A stretch of DNA of 64,000 nt, taken from NCBI RefSeq assembly GCF_019192735.1, contig NZ_JAHTKP010000018.1, positions 62,001 through 126,000 of the forward strand, read 5' to 3'. The DNA comes from Kitasatospora aureofaciens. GTDB lineage: Bacteria > Actinomycetota > Actinomycetes > Streptomycetales > Streptomycetaceae. Of this stretch, positions 50,649-59,869 are shown in pieces (positions within the stretch are counted from its first letter, which is position 1; the number at the start of each line of letters is the position of its first letter). The notes beneath the pieces are model-generated. The model was not told where the DNA came from and did not search any database. It was given only the letters and a program-made list of their open reading frames with translations. A program made the position numbers and the translations under genes.

Positions 50649-51904
50649 CCCCCCACCCCGCCCTGCAGTTGTCCGACCGCATCGCCGAGCTGCTCGCCGA
50701 CCCCAACACCGTGCCGGCCAAGTGGACTTCACGCCCCCAGTGGCGCCAGTCCCTTGCCCACGGCGCCCCCGGCATCGCCCTGCTCCACATCGAACGCGCC
50801 GCCGCCGGCCGCGGCCCCTGGGAGCACGCCCGTGCCTGGCTCGCCGTGACGGCCACCGTCCCGGTCACCCGCGGAGCAGACAGCTACCTCTACTACGGCG
50901 CGCCCGCGCTCACCCACGCGCTCGCGTGCGCCGCCCAGGCCCGGCCCGGCTCGTACCGGCGCGCCCTGACCCACCTCCACCAGGTGGTCGCGGCCGACGC
51001 CGAAAGGCGCTGCGAGGAGGCGCTCGCCCGAATCGAGCGGGGCGACCTGGCGGCGCTGGCCGAGTTCGACACCATCCGCGGCCTGGCCGGCATCGGCGCC
51101 GTCCTCCTGCACCCAGCTCCGCGCGGCGACACGATCCGCAAAGTCCTCGCCTACCTGGTCCGCCTCACCGAGGACATCAAGAACCACGACGGGGAGCTGC
51201 TGCCGGGCTGGTGGACCCCGAGCGCACCCTCCGGGAAGGCCGACGAGCGCTTCCCCGGCGGGCACGCCAACAACGGGCTCGCGCACGGCATCGCAGGCCC
51301 CCTCGCCCTGCTCGCCCTGGCGCTTCGCCGTGGCGTAACGGTGGACGGCCAGCGGGCGGCGATCGGCACCGTCCTGGCCTGGCTGGAGCGCTGGCGCGAC
51401 CGCCACACCTGGCCGTACTGGATCACGCGCGCGGACCTGACCGGCCCCGACCGAAGGCCCCTCGCGCCCCAGCGGCCGAGCTGGTGCTACGGCACCGCGG
51501 GACTTGCCCGCGCCCAGCAGCTCGCCGCCCTCGCCATCGGCGACCAACGCCTGCGCCACGAAGCCGAGAACGCCCTCGCCACCGCCCTGCTGGACCCGCC
51601 GTCGCTCGCCGCGACCACCGACCTGTCCGCCTGCCACGGCTACGCCGGGCTCGCCCACATCGCCCACCGCGCCGCCGCCGACGCCTCACCGCGCAACGCC
51701 ACCCGGCTGCGCTCCGCCGCTGCCCTGCTCCTGGACACCACCCACCCGCCCCGCACGGACCCCGACGAGCAGGCCCGCCGCCTGCTCGACTCCGCCGGAC
51801 CCGCGTTCCTGGAAGGCGCCGCCGGAACCGCCCTGGCCCTGCTCGCCCCCGCCACCGGCACCGCACCGGCGACCCGCTGGGACGCCTGCCTCCTGACCGC
51901 CTGA
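50645..51904 (+). CDS. lanC: Lanthionine cyclase (LanC)
   Basis: 419 residues from a GTG overlapping the lanB stop. The zinc ligands are Cys in RPSWCYGTAGLARAQQ and Cys-His in LSACHGYAGLAHIAH. Repeated alpha/alpha-barrel segments include SLAHGAPGIALLHIERAAAG, ANNGLAHGIAGPLALLALAL and FLEGAAGTALALLAP. It adds cysteine thiols to dehydrated residues of the precursor. Confidence 0.92.
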   Translation: MTPHPALQLSDRIAELLADPNTVPAKWTSRPQWRQSLAHGAPGIALLHIERAAAGRGPWEHARAWLAVTATVPVTRGADSYLYYGAPALTHALACAAQARPGSYRRALTHLHQVVAADAERRCEEALARIERGDLAALAEFDTIRGLAGIGAVLLHPAPRGDTIRKVLAYLVRLTEDIKNHDGELLPGWWTPSAPSGKADERFPGGHANNGLAHGIAGPLALLALALRRGVTVDGQRAAIGTVLAWLERWRDRHTWPYWITRADLTGPDRRPLAPQRPSWCYGTAGLARAQQLAALAIGDQRLRHEAENALATALLDPPSLAATTDLSACHGYAGLAHIAHRAAADASPRNATRLRSAAALLLDTTHPPRTDPDEQARRLLDSAGPAFLEGAAGTALALLAPATGTAPATRWDACLLTA

Positions 51905-51918
51905 CCGAGGACCCATCG

Positions 51919-54000
51919 ATGACCACCGGCTGGATCCAGCACAACATCGCCTTCACCGACCGCGCCGCCACCGAGCACCTGGCCGCCCACCGCCTCGCCC
52001 CCGCCCTCACCGCCGACCAGAACGCGGGCCGGCTGGAGGCCTGGTGGTTCATGCGCAAAGGCCCGTTCCGGCTCCGCTACCGCGCCGACAAGCCCTCGGC
52101 CGCCGTGACGGCGCTCCTGGACGGCCTCGTCGAGGAAGGCCGCGCCGAACGCTGGAATTTGGGGATCTACGAGCCGGAGACCGAGGCGTTCGGCGGCCCC
52201 GAGGCGATGGAGACCGCCCACCGGCTCTTCCACACCGACAGCCTCCATCTGCTCGCCCACGCCGCCCAACCCGGGCCCGCCGCACTCGGCCGGACCGAGA
52301 CCACCGTGGTCCTGATCAGCGCTCTCCTGCGCGCGGCGGGCCTCGACTGGTACGAACAGGGCGACGTCTGGGCCCAGTTCGCCGCGCTCCGCGACGCCCC
52401 ACCCGCCATCGCGCCCGAACGGGCCGCCACCCTGACCGGCGCGATGCGCCGTCTGATGAGGCTCGACACCCACCGCCTCACCCACGGCGGCGCACCGCTC
52501 GCCGATCACACCGCGTGGGTCGATGCCTTCGAACGGGCCGGGCAGGACCTCGCCCGCCTCGCCCGCGAGGGCCTCCTGACCCGCGGGCCGCGTGCGGTCC
52601 TCGCGCACCACATCCTCTTCCACGCCAACCGCGCAGGCATGCCGGTCGACCACCAAGCCGCCATGGCCGCACGGGCGTTGGACGCCGTCTTCCACTCCGG
52701 TGAGGGCCCTGCGCCCTCGCAGTCCGCCATCCGCACAACCACTAGGGTCGCCCACGTGACTACTCTCAGCAACAACACCGCCACCCCGACCGCCGAGCAG
52801 CTGCGCGCCGCGCTCACCGACCGGCTGCTCGGCCAGAAAGCCATCGCGAGCCACGCGGTGGAGACCGCCTTCCGCGCCGTGCCCCGGGAGCACTTCCTGC
52901 CCGGCGTCCCGCTGGAGACCGCGTACGCGGACAACCCCACCTACACCAAGGCCGACGGCTCCGGCACCCGGATCAGCGCCGCATCCCAGCCCGCGATCGT
53001 CGCCATGATGCTGGAACAGCTCGGCGCCCGGCCCGGCGAGCGGATCTTCGAGGCCGGCGCCGGAACCGGCGTGAACGCCGCCTACATGGCCACCATCGTC
53101 GGCCCCCAGGGTCATGTGGTGACCGTCGACGTGGACGAGGACCTCGTCGACGGCGCCCGCAAGCACCTCGCCGACGCCGGCATCACCAACGTCGAGACGG
53201 TCCTCGGCGACGGCGCCCTCGGCCACCCCGACGGCGCCCCCTACGACCGCGCGATCGCGACCGTAAGCACCAGCGAGATGCCCACCGCCTGGCTGACGCA
53301 GGTCAAGCCGGGCGGGCGGATCGTCCTGCCGCTGCGCCTGCGCGGCACCGCCAGCCGAGTCATCGCCTTCGAGCGCCGCGACGACGCCTGGGTGTCGGTC
53401 GACGACCAGCTCGCCGTCTTCATGCCGCTGCGCGGCAGCATGGACGACGCCCGCCGCACCGTCGCCCTCACCTCCGAGGGCGACGTCACGCTCCAGGTCC
53501 ACAAGGACCAACACGACACCATCGACGCCTCGATGCTGCTCGGCGTCCTCGACAGCAAGCGCCACGAGACCTGGACCGGCGTGACCATCCCAGCCGGCAC
53601 CACCTACGAGCACCAGGACTTGTGGCTGGCCCTCACCCTGCCCAACTCCCTCATGCGCATGAGCGTGACCGGCACCGCCCGCGAGCGCGGTGTCACCCCC
53701 ATGTTCGGCTGGGGCGCCATGGCCACCGTCAACAACGACTCCCTCGCCTACCTCACCCTGCGCCCCGGCGAGCCCGACGGCGACGGCCGCAAGACCTACG
53801 AGACCGGCGTCATCGGCCACGGCCCCGACGGCGCCGCGCTCGCCGACCTCGTCGCCCGGGAGATCCGCACCTGGGACAAGGGCTTTCGGGACCGCACCCT
53901 GCGCTTCGAACTCCCCGACGCCACCGCCACCGCCGACCCGGCCGCCGGCCGCTTCGTCCTGGACCGCTCCCACCACCCGATCACCATCACCTGGGAGTAG
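51919..54000 (+). CDS. Fused SpaB_C-like domain and FxLD-system methyltransferase
   Basis: 693 residues in one frame. Residues 1 to about 270 match the thiopeptide-type biosynthesis domain (WIQHNIAFTDRAATEHLAAH, AWWFMRKGPFRLRYR, ETAHRLFHTDSLHLLAHAAQ). From about residue 280 the PIMT-like methyltransferase begins (AEQLRAALTDRLLGQKAI, AFRAVPREHFLPGVPLETAY) with SAM site GERIFEAGAGTGVNAAYMAT and GDGALGHPDGAPYDRAIATV. A GTG at 52757 could allow separate translation of the methyltransferase. The expected target is an Asp in the lanthipeptide core, giving succinimide or isoaspartate. Confidence 0.88.
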   Translation: MTTGWIQHNIAFTDRAATEHLAAHRLAPALTADQNAGRLEAWWFMRKGPFRLRYRADKPSAAVTALLDGLVEEGRAERWNLGIYEPETEAFGGPEAMETAHRLFHTDSLHLLAHAAQPGPAALGRTETTVVLISALLRAAGLDWYEQGDVWAQFAALRDAPPAIAPERAATLTGAMRRLMRLDTHRLTHGGAPLADHTAWVDAFERAGQDLARLAREGLLTRGPRAVLAHHILFHANRAGMPVDHQAAMAARALDAVFHSGEGPAPSQSAIRTTTRVAHVTTLSNNTATPTAEQLRAALTDRLLGQKAIASHAVETAFRAVPREHFLPGVPLETAYADNPTYTKADGSGTRISAASQPAIVAMMLEQLGARPGERIFEAGAGTGVNAAYMATIVGPQGHVVTVDVDEDLVDGARKHLADAGITNVETVLGDGALGHPDGAPYDRAIATVSTSEMPTAWLTQVKPGGRIVLPLRLRGTASRVIAFERRDDAWVSVDDQLAVFMPLRGSMDDARRTVALTSEGDVTLQVHKDQHDTIDASMLLGVLDSKRHETWTGVTIPAGTTYEHQDLWLALTLPNSLMRMSVTGTARERGVTPMFGWGAMATVNNDSLAYLTLRPGEPDGDGRKTYETGVIGHGPDGAALADLVAREIRTWDKGFRDRTLRFELPDATATADPAAGRFVLDRSHHPITITWE

Positions 54001-54004
54001 CCAC

Positions 54005-55147
54005 GTGCACCCGACCGGACCCGTCGCCCAGCGCTTCCCGCTGGTCGCCCGGATCCGGCCCGCGTGCCTGCCCCTCGACGCCCGTGTCGGCCGGCTCTGC
54101 GAGCTGGCCGACACGGGCGCCCGACAGGCAGACCCGGGTCTGGCATCCAGAGTCTTCAACCAAGCCGCCCTGCTCGCCTCCGACCTCGGCCTGCCCGAGT
54201 ACGCCCGCGAGCTGTGCCACCGCCACGCCCACCTCCACCTCACGATCGGCCCGCTCCCGGCGACGAACGCGATCCGCGGCCTCGAACCCCTCGTCAACCT
54301 CGCCCGCCTCCACATCCGCGCGGGCCACCACGATCAGGGCCACCGCCTCCTGCTCGACCTCTACCACGCCGTCACCACCGGCACCGCGGCCGTCCTGGAC
54401 GGCATCACCGTCCCCGCCCAACTCACCGCAACCGACCAACACCGCGCCGAAATCCGCAAGTGGCTGTGGCGCGTCGTCCTCGCCGACGGCACCCGTGCCC
54501 TCACCACCGCCGGCCGCTGGACCGAAGCCCTGCACCACATCGAAGAGCACCACGGCATCGGCCGGCGCCTCCTCGACGGCCGCCAGGTCGCCGTCCTCGC
54601 CCACGCCACCACCGGCGACCTGCCCGGCGCCCTCGACCTGCTGGAGGCCACCGCGCCCGGCGACCCATGGGAGAACGCCGTCACCGCCACCCTCACCGCA
54701 CTGTGCCGCCCCGGCGACCAACGGGCTGCCGCCACCGCCGCCGACCACTACCTGGCCCTGGAAGACGGCGTGGGCCTGGCCGTATTCAGCACCCGCCTCG
54801 CCCTCACTACCTTCGACGCCTACGGCCCGGCCACGCCCGCTGCCCGAAACCTCGCACGCCACCTGACCAACCGAACGAGTGAATCCGGCGATGGCTACGC
54901 GCTGCGCGACGTCCTCGCCCACCCCAGCGTCCGCGATTACCTCCACCCGGGCCAGGCCAACACGCTCGAACGGGCTCTCGCGGCCTGCGCGCTGGGCTCC
55001 GGCACCCTCCCGACCACCCTTGACGCCCGACTGGAGGACGCGCTCGCCCGCGCCGCCGCAGTACTCGAAAGCTCCCCGCCTTGGCCGCCTCCGAGTGGCT
55101 CACACCCTGTTGCACGAGCTGGAAGTATGCCTCCCGCTCACACGTGA
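54005..55147 (+). CDS. Helical-repeat protein at the end of the FxLD operon
   Basis: 380 residues from a GTG 4 nt after the methyltransferase. Helices with TPR-like spacing are visible: RVFNQAALLASDLGLPEYAR, LEPLVNLARLHIRAGHHDQG, RWTEALHHIEEHHGIGRRLL, LAHATTGDLPGALDLLEATA. No DNA-binding domain is seen at the start. Its close spacing suggests a cluster function, perhaps scaffold or regulator partner; unknown. Confidence 0.7.
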   Translation: MHPTGPVAQRFPLVARIRPACLPLDARVGRLCELADTGARQADPGLASRVFNQAALLASDLGLPEYARELCHRHAHLHLTIGPLPATNAIRGLEPLVNLARLHIRAGHHDQGHRLLLDLYHAVTTGTAAVLDGITVPAQLTATDQHRAEIRKWLWRVVLADGTRALTTAGRWTEALHHIEEHHGIGRRLLDGRQVAVLAHATTGDLPGALDLLEATAPGDPWENAVTATLTALCRPGDQRAAATAADHYLALEDGVGLAVFSTRLALTTFDAYGPATPAARNLARHLTNRTSESGDGYALRDVLAHPSVRDYLHPGQANTLERALAACALGSGTLPTTLDARLEDALARAAAVLESSPPWPPPSGSHPVARAGSMPPAHT

Positions 55148-55373
55148 GCCGCCCGGGTCCCTGGGCCGCTGTCCGACCCTTGCGGATCTCGAAGGTCATT
55201 GCACTCCCCAGCTTGGGTGTTGCAACGATCCCTGGAACTCAAGGGGCGGGCGGAGGGGCCTTCGTGACATCGGTGCCGCCGGTACCCCCTACCTATGCGT
55301 GACGGATTCGGGCGCGGGCCGGCTCGCCCTACTGTCGGGGACGACAGCGGAGCGAGCCCAAGGAGCAGCAGCC

Positions 55374-55697
55374 ATGACCGCGTATGCGATCGCCCACGTC
55401 CACTCGGTGGAGTTCGGGCCGGACATCGTCGAGTACCTGGAGCGGATCGACGCCACCCTGGCGCCGTTCGGGGGGCGGTTCCTGGTGCACGGCGGGGAGG
55501 TGGAGGTGGTCGAGGGCGGCTGGGGGCAGGACCTGATCGTCATCGAGTTCCCCGACCACGAGCGGGTGCGCGCCTGGTACGACTCCCCCGCGTACCGGGA
55601 GATCCTGCCGCTGCGCACCCGCCACATGGCCGCCGACGTGGTCTTCGCCCGCGGTGTGCCGCAGGGCTACCGGGGGTCGGACGCGCTGTCGCACTGA
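55374..55697 (+). CDS. DUF1330 family protein
   Basis: 107 residues from the ATG at 55374 with AAGGAG upstream. The family pattern is clear: AYAIAHVHSVEFGPDIVEYL, FGGRFLVHGGEVEVVEGGWG, LIVIEFPDHERVRAWYDSPA, YREILPLRTRHMAADVV. Small dimeric alpha/beta proteins of this type resemble ABM/dabb folds; function unknown. Its end overlaps the converging protease gene by 31 nt. Confidence 0.88.
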   Translation: MTAYAIAHVHSVEFGPDIVEYLERIDATLAPFGGRFLVHGGEVEVVEGGWGQDLIVIEFPDHERVRAWYDSPAYREILPLRTRHMAADVVFARGVPQGYRGSDALSH

Positions 55698-58441
55698 GCG
55701 GCACCGGCGGGGCGCTCGCGGGTGACCAGGTCGGTGCGGCCGGGGGTGGCGTCGAGCCAGACGACACGGGTGCCGCGGTCGGCGGCGGGCTGGGACTGGC
55801 CGCCGCGGTTGCAGGACACGCGCTCGGGGGTGCCGCCGGTGAGCGGGAGCTGCCACAGCTTGGGCAGGGCGGCGTTGGACCAGCCGCCGGCGGGCTTGTC
55901 GGAGCGCGAGGAGTAGGTGATGGCGCGGTCGGAGACGGTGAGGCTCGCGCCCGGCTCGGGCGCCGTCGAGTCGGCGGGCAGGACGTCGGTGACGCCGGAG
56001 CCGTCCAGGGCGCCGGAGCGGATCGAGGAGCGCCCGGTGGTGTGGTCGGCGGGGCTCTGCATCCAGTACAGGCGTCCGCCGGCGAGCCGGGTGTGGGAGG
56101 CGACGTCCTTCGGGTTCTCGGGCAGGTACTGGGCGGTGACCTTGCCGGCGGCGAGCGAGTAGGCGGTCGGCGCCATGCGGTAGTCGGTGCCGGCCGTCCA
56201 GTTCTCGGTCCAGGCGAGGGTGTCGCCCTGGAGGGAGAGGTCGCCGAGGCCGTGGCCGTCGGCCAGCGGGATCTCGGTGTCCGGGGCGCCCTCGTGGGAG
56301 AGGTGGATCCGGGTGCCGCCGCCGTCACGGCCGGTCGTGGTGTAGGCGATCTCGCCGCCGGCGATCTGGATGTTGGCGATCTGCTGGTCGGAGGAGCGGT
56401 ACACGCTGCGCACCGGGCCGGCGCCGGACAGCGGGGCGGTCAGCAGCTCCCAGCCGAACTTCTTCTGGGCGTCCCAGCCGACCGCAAGCCACGCGGCGGA
56501 CGTGCCGTCGGTGGCGGCCCAGCTGTGATACCGGCCGTCGTCCGGGCTGAGCCGCACCGGAGCGCCGCCCCCGGTGGTGGAACCGCTGGTGGAACCGGTG
56601 TAGAGGGCGGTCTTGGTCGTGTTGGCCGGGTCGCTGTTGGCCAGCATCACCCAGTGCCCGCCGGCGGCCACCGGCATGGCCATGTTGGAGGTGATGTCGC
56701 GCACCAGCGTACGGCTGTCCAGGCCGAGCCGGTGCTGCCAGCCGGCCCGGATCCCGTGGGCGTCGAACGCGTCGGCCACCGTGCGCAGTTGGGCGCGGCC
56801 GAGGCCCATCGCCCGGCCGGCGGCCAGGACCGCGTTGCGGCCGGCGACGAAGTCGTCGAGCGGGGTGAGGTAGTCGGCGAGCGCGCGGTAGATCAGGCGG
56901 TCGGCGGTCAGCGGGTCGAGGGTGCGGCGGATGTCCCACAGGGCGCCGCCGAAGATGGTGGAGTTGAGGTGCACCCCGGCGGAATCGGTGTCGGGCCCGA
57001 CGCCGATGTAGTCGTCGACGGTGCTGCGGTGGTCGTCCAGGCGGCGCGTCGCGCAGGCCTCGGGCGTACCGGTGCGGCACAGGCTCTCACCGAGCAGCGC
57101 GGCCTTCGGGTCGTCCATCGCGATGCCGCGGGCGGTGACCTCGATGGCGTTGCCGAAGTAGTCGGCCAGGGCCTCGTTCATCGCGCCGGGCTGGCCGAGG
57201 TAGGCGAGGTTGGCGGTGTGCTGGATGACGCCGTGGGTCATCTCGTGGCCGGCGACGTCGAGGGCGACGGAGAACGGGTACTTCTCCGGGCCGCCGCCCC
57301 CGTAGATCATCTTCTTGCCGTCCCAGAAGGCGTTCGGGAACACCTTGCCGCCGGCGCTCACGTTGACCACGGAGTCGATCGGGCCGGCCTTGCCGTCCAG
57401 GCCGTCGCGGCCGAGCCGGTCGTGGTAGAAGTCGTACACGATCGCGGCGTTGAGGTGGGCGTCGGTGACGCCGTCGATGCCGGTGGCGGCCGGGAAGTCC
57501 GGGCCCGCGGAGTGCGCCGGGAGGACGTCGGCGGGGATGCGCCCGCCGAAGTCGTTGTAGTCGCGCCCGGCCGCGTCATAGGTGGTGATCGCGGCGGGGC
57601 GGGTGAGGTCGGTGAGCTGGTAACTGCCGTCCGCCAGGCGGCCGATGTTCACCGGGACGGTACGGCCGTGGGCGTCGGGGGCGGTGCCGGTGGCGGGCGT
57701 GACGGTAGCGCCCGGAGCGGGATCGGCGGTCGCGCCGGGGACCACGTACGGGGCGCCGGCGTCGTGGGCGAGCGCGACCACGCCGGCGGTGGCGTCCACG
57801 TAGACCTCGCGCACCGTGGGGGTGTCCGCGGCGCCGGCGGGGCGCACGGTGAAGTGCCGGGCCAGCCGGCCGGCGCCGCCGGGCAGGATCACCAGCCCGC
57901 CGTCCTCGGCGGTGGCCCCGGCCCGGGCGGCCGGGTCCGCGAGCGCGCCGAGCGCCGCGGTGCGCAGCACGTCGTCCGGGACGGTGGGGGTGGTCGGGGC
58001 GGTGAGGCCGGTGAAGTACCGGCCGCCGGCGGACTCGACGCGCTGGGCGGCGTCGTCGCCGGTGAGGTGGACGAGGTACTGGCCGCCGAGGACCGGGATG
58101 CCGCCGTGGCGCTGCTGGAACCTGACGGTGCGCCGGCCGTCGCCCGCGCGTTCGGTGCCGACCTCGTCCAGCTGGCCGGGGTCGATGCGGTAGCGGTCCT
58201 GGTGGGCCGCGAGGTGGGCGCGGGCGGCGTCGGCGGGGGCGCCGGGGGCGGGGTCGGACAGGCCGGTGACCAGTTGCGGGGCGGCGGTGTCCTGGCCGGC
58301 GACGAGCCCGGGGACGGGGTCCGCGGCGGGCGCCTGGGCGGGGGCCGGTTCGGCCAGGGCCTGCGGGGCGGCCAGGGCCAGGCTCAGGGCGGCGGCTATG
58401 CCGGCGCCGAGCACCCCGGGGGTGCGGGAACGACGGTGCAC
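55667..58441 (-). CDS. M4-family metallopeptidase (thermolysin type), secreted, with long C-terminal domain
   Basis: 924 residues from the GTG at 58441 with AGAGGA upstream. A signal peptide (GIAAALSLALAAPQALAEPA) is followed by an FTP-like propeptide and the catalytic domain: zinc site VAGHEMTHGVIQHT (first His near residue 399) and NEALADYFGN with the third ligand. C-terminal residues from about 600 form repeated beta-strand units (GGHWVMLANSDPANTTKTAL, VAWLAVGW-like, TYSSRSDK) resembling a propeller. It is a secreted neutral protease. Confidence 0.9.
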   Translation of the reverse strand: MHRRSRTPGVLGAGIAAALSLALAAPQALAEPAPAQAPAADPVPGLVAGQDTAAPQLVTGLSDPAPGAPADAARAHLAAHQDRYRIDPGQLDEVGTERAGDGRRTVRFQQRHGGIPVLGGQYLVHLTGDDAAQRVESAGGRYFTGLTAPTTPTVPDDVLRTAALGALADPAARAGATAEDGGLVILPGGAGRLARHFTVRPAGAADTPTVREVYVDATAGVVALAHDAGAPYVVPGATADPAPGATVTPATGTAPDAHGRTVPVNIGRLADGSYQLTDLTRPAAITTYDAAGRDYNDFGGRIPADVLPAHSAGPDFPAATGIDGVTDAHLNAAIVYDFYHDRLGRDGLDGKAGPIDSVVNVSAGGKVFPNAFWDGKKMIYGGGGPEKYPFSVALDVAGHEMTHGVIQHTANLAYLGQPGAMNEALADYFGNAIEVTARGIAMDDPKAALLGESLCRTGTPEACATRRLDDHRSTVDDYIGVGPDTDSAGVHLNSTIFGGALWDIRRTLDPLTADRLIYRALADYLTPLDDFVAGRNAVLAAGRAMGLGRAQLRTVADAFDAHGIRAGWQHRLGLDSRTLVRDITSNMAMPVAAGGHWVMLANSDPANTTKTALYTGSTSGSTTGGGAPVRLSPDDGRYHSWAATDGTSAAWLAVGWDAQKKFGWELLTAPLSGAGPVRSVYRSSDQQIANIQIAGGEIAYTTTGRDGGGTRIHLSHEGAPDTEIPLADGHGLGDLSLQGDTLAWTENWTAGTDYRMAPTAYSLAAGKVTAQYLPENPKDVASHTRLAGGRLYWMQSPADHTTGRSSIRSGALDGSGVTDVLPADSTAPEPGASLTVSDRAITYSSRSDKPAGGWSNAALPKLWQLPLTGGTPERVSCNRGGQSQPAADRGTRVVWLDATPGRTDLVTRERPAGAAQCDSASDPR

Positions 58442-58722
58442 TGAGGTCCTCTCACGGAGCACGGGATCGGTGGTGGCGGCACGTGGCCGGACCGGGCGGG
58501 ATGCCGAGGGATGCCGAGGGCTCTCGGAAGCCGGGACGGCGAACGCGAGGCGCGCCGGTTCTGCCCGGCTGACGGCCGAGTTGACGGTCCGCCACATCCG
58601 CCACATGAGGACCATAAGACATCGGTCGGCATATGTCGACCGCCTACTCATTGGGTGTGGGACGTCCGGCCCTGGTCTGGGAGGATCACCGGGAGCGTAC
58701 GAACTGCAGGAGGTAGGGGAAC

Positions 58723-58953
58723 GTGATCGGTCTGGTGTTGCTCGGCGTGCTGGTGCTCGTCGCCGGCGGATGCGTGTGTGTGGTGTGGGCGCAGCGCGGC
58801 GGCCCCCGCTGGGTGCGCGCGGTGGCGGCGGTGACGCTCGGCGCGGGCGAGTTGGTGCGCTCGCGCAAGAAGCGGCGGCGCAACGGGAACGGCGACATCA
58901 CCGTCCTCGGCGGGGGCGGAGGCGACGGCGGGGGTGGCGACGGCAGTTCGTGA
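58723..58953 (+). CDS. Small membrane protein with glycine-rich tail
   Basis: 76 residues from a GTG with AGGAGG upstream. One hydrophobic helix (MIGLVLLGVLVLVAGGCVCV) is followed by a basic segment (RSRKKRRRNGNG) and a run of glycine (GGGGGDGGGGDG). It precedes the FHA/kinase pair and may belong with it. Function unknown. Confidence 0.6.
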   Translation: MIGLVLLGVLVLVAGGCVCVVWAQRGGPRWVRAVAAVTLGAGELVRSRKKRRRNGNGDITVLGGGGGDGGGGDGSS

Positions 58954-59053
58954 CGAAGAGCACGCGGACGGCGATCGCCCCAGCACACGGCCGCACAATG
59001 TGTACCGTCGGCCTTGGAGGGGCGAGCGCCGGTCCGTGGGCGAGGGAGGGGTT

Positions 59054-59869
59054 TTGAGCGGGATCGTGATCTACCTGCCGCCGGGCGGCGGCGCCGGCAG
59101 CAACGCGGTGACGTTGCGGCTCGGGCCCGGGGAGGTGGCGCGGTTCGGGCGGGGTTCGGCGGCGACGCCGGTGGAGCTGCGGCTGGCGGACGCGGCGATC
59201 TCCCGTCTGGCCGGGGAGATCCGGGTGACCGACGACCACTGGCAGTTGAGCAACCACAGTGCGACCCAGAGCTACCTGGTGGAGAACCCGGAGGGCGCCG
59301 GGGAGTACCTGCGGGTGCCGCCGCGCCGGGCGGGGGCGCCGATCCCGTTCGAGTTCTCCCGGGTGGTCCTGCCGACCCGTCACGGCGGCGCGCTGGCGTT
59401 CCAGGTGTTCGCGCCCGACCACGTCTACCTCGACCCGGACGGGCTCGGCGCGGACGGCCTCGGTCCGGGCGGGGCGTGGGGCAGCCGGACCGTCACCGCG
59501 TACTCCCTGGACGAGACGGCCACCTACTTCCTGGTGCTGGTCGCACTGTGCGAGCCGCGGCTGCGCGACGAGTCGCCGCTGGAGGTGCCGACCACGCCGG
59601 CGATCGTCGAGCGGCTCGCCGGCCACCCGGCGTGCGCGCGGCTGACGGCGCGGGCGGTCAGCTCGCACATCGACTACCTCGCCGAGGAGAAGATGCGCAT
59701 CAGCGCCCCCGCCGAGGACGACGCCCGCCGGGGCGGGCGGCGCAACGGCAAGCGGGAGACGCTGGTGGCCGTCGCGCTGCGGTTCGGGCTGGTGCGCGAG
59801 GAGCACCTGGCGCTGCTGCCGCCACGCGGCGCGGACGGCGGGCGGGCCGGCCGGCCCGCCGGTGGCTGA
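59054..59869 (+). CDS. FHA-domain protein
   Basis: 271 residues from a TTG with GAGGGAGGGG upstream. The FHA core is EVARFGRGSAATPVELRLAD, AISRLAGEIRVTDDHWQLSN and HSATQSYLVENP, the phosphothreonine-binding loops. C-terminal helical region includes SSHIDYLAEEKMRISAPAED. It overlaps the Ser/Thr kinase by 8 nt, so it is likely a substrate or adaptor of that kinase. Confidence 0.85.
   Translation: MSGIVIYLPPGGGAGSNAVTLRLGPGEVARFGRGSAATPVELRLADAAISRLAGEIRVTDDHWQLSNHSATQSYLVENPEGAGEYLRVPPRRAGAPIPFEFSRVVLPTRHGGALAFQVFAPDHVYLDPDGLGADGLGPGGAWGSRTVTAYSLDETATYFLVLVALCEPRLRDESPLEVPTTPAIVERLAGHPACARLTARAVSSHIDYLAEEKMRISAPAEDDARRGGRRNGKRETLVAVALRFGLVREEHLALLPPRGADGGRAGRPAGG

Noticed and set aside
47097..50732. 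Minus-strand frame of 1211 codons
   Set aside because: Antisense shadow of the LanB gene.
55295..58444. Plus-strand frame of 1049 codons
   Set aside because: Antisense shadow of the M4 protease, with valine/glycine-rich low complexity.
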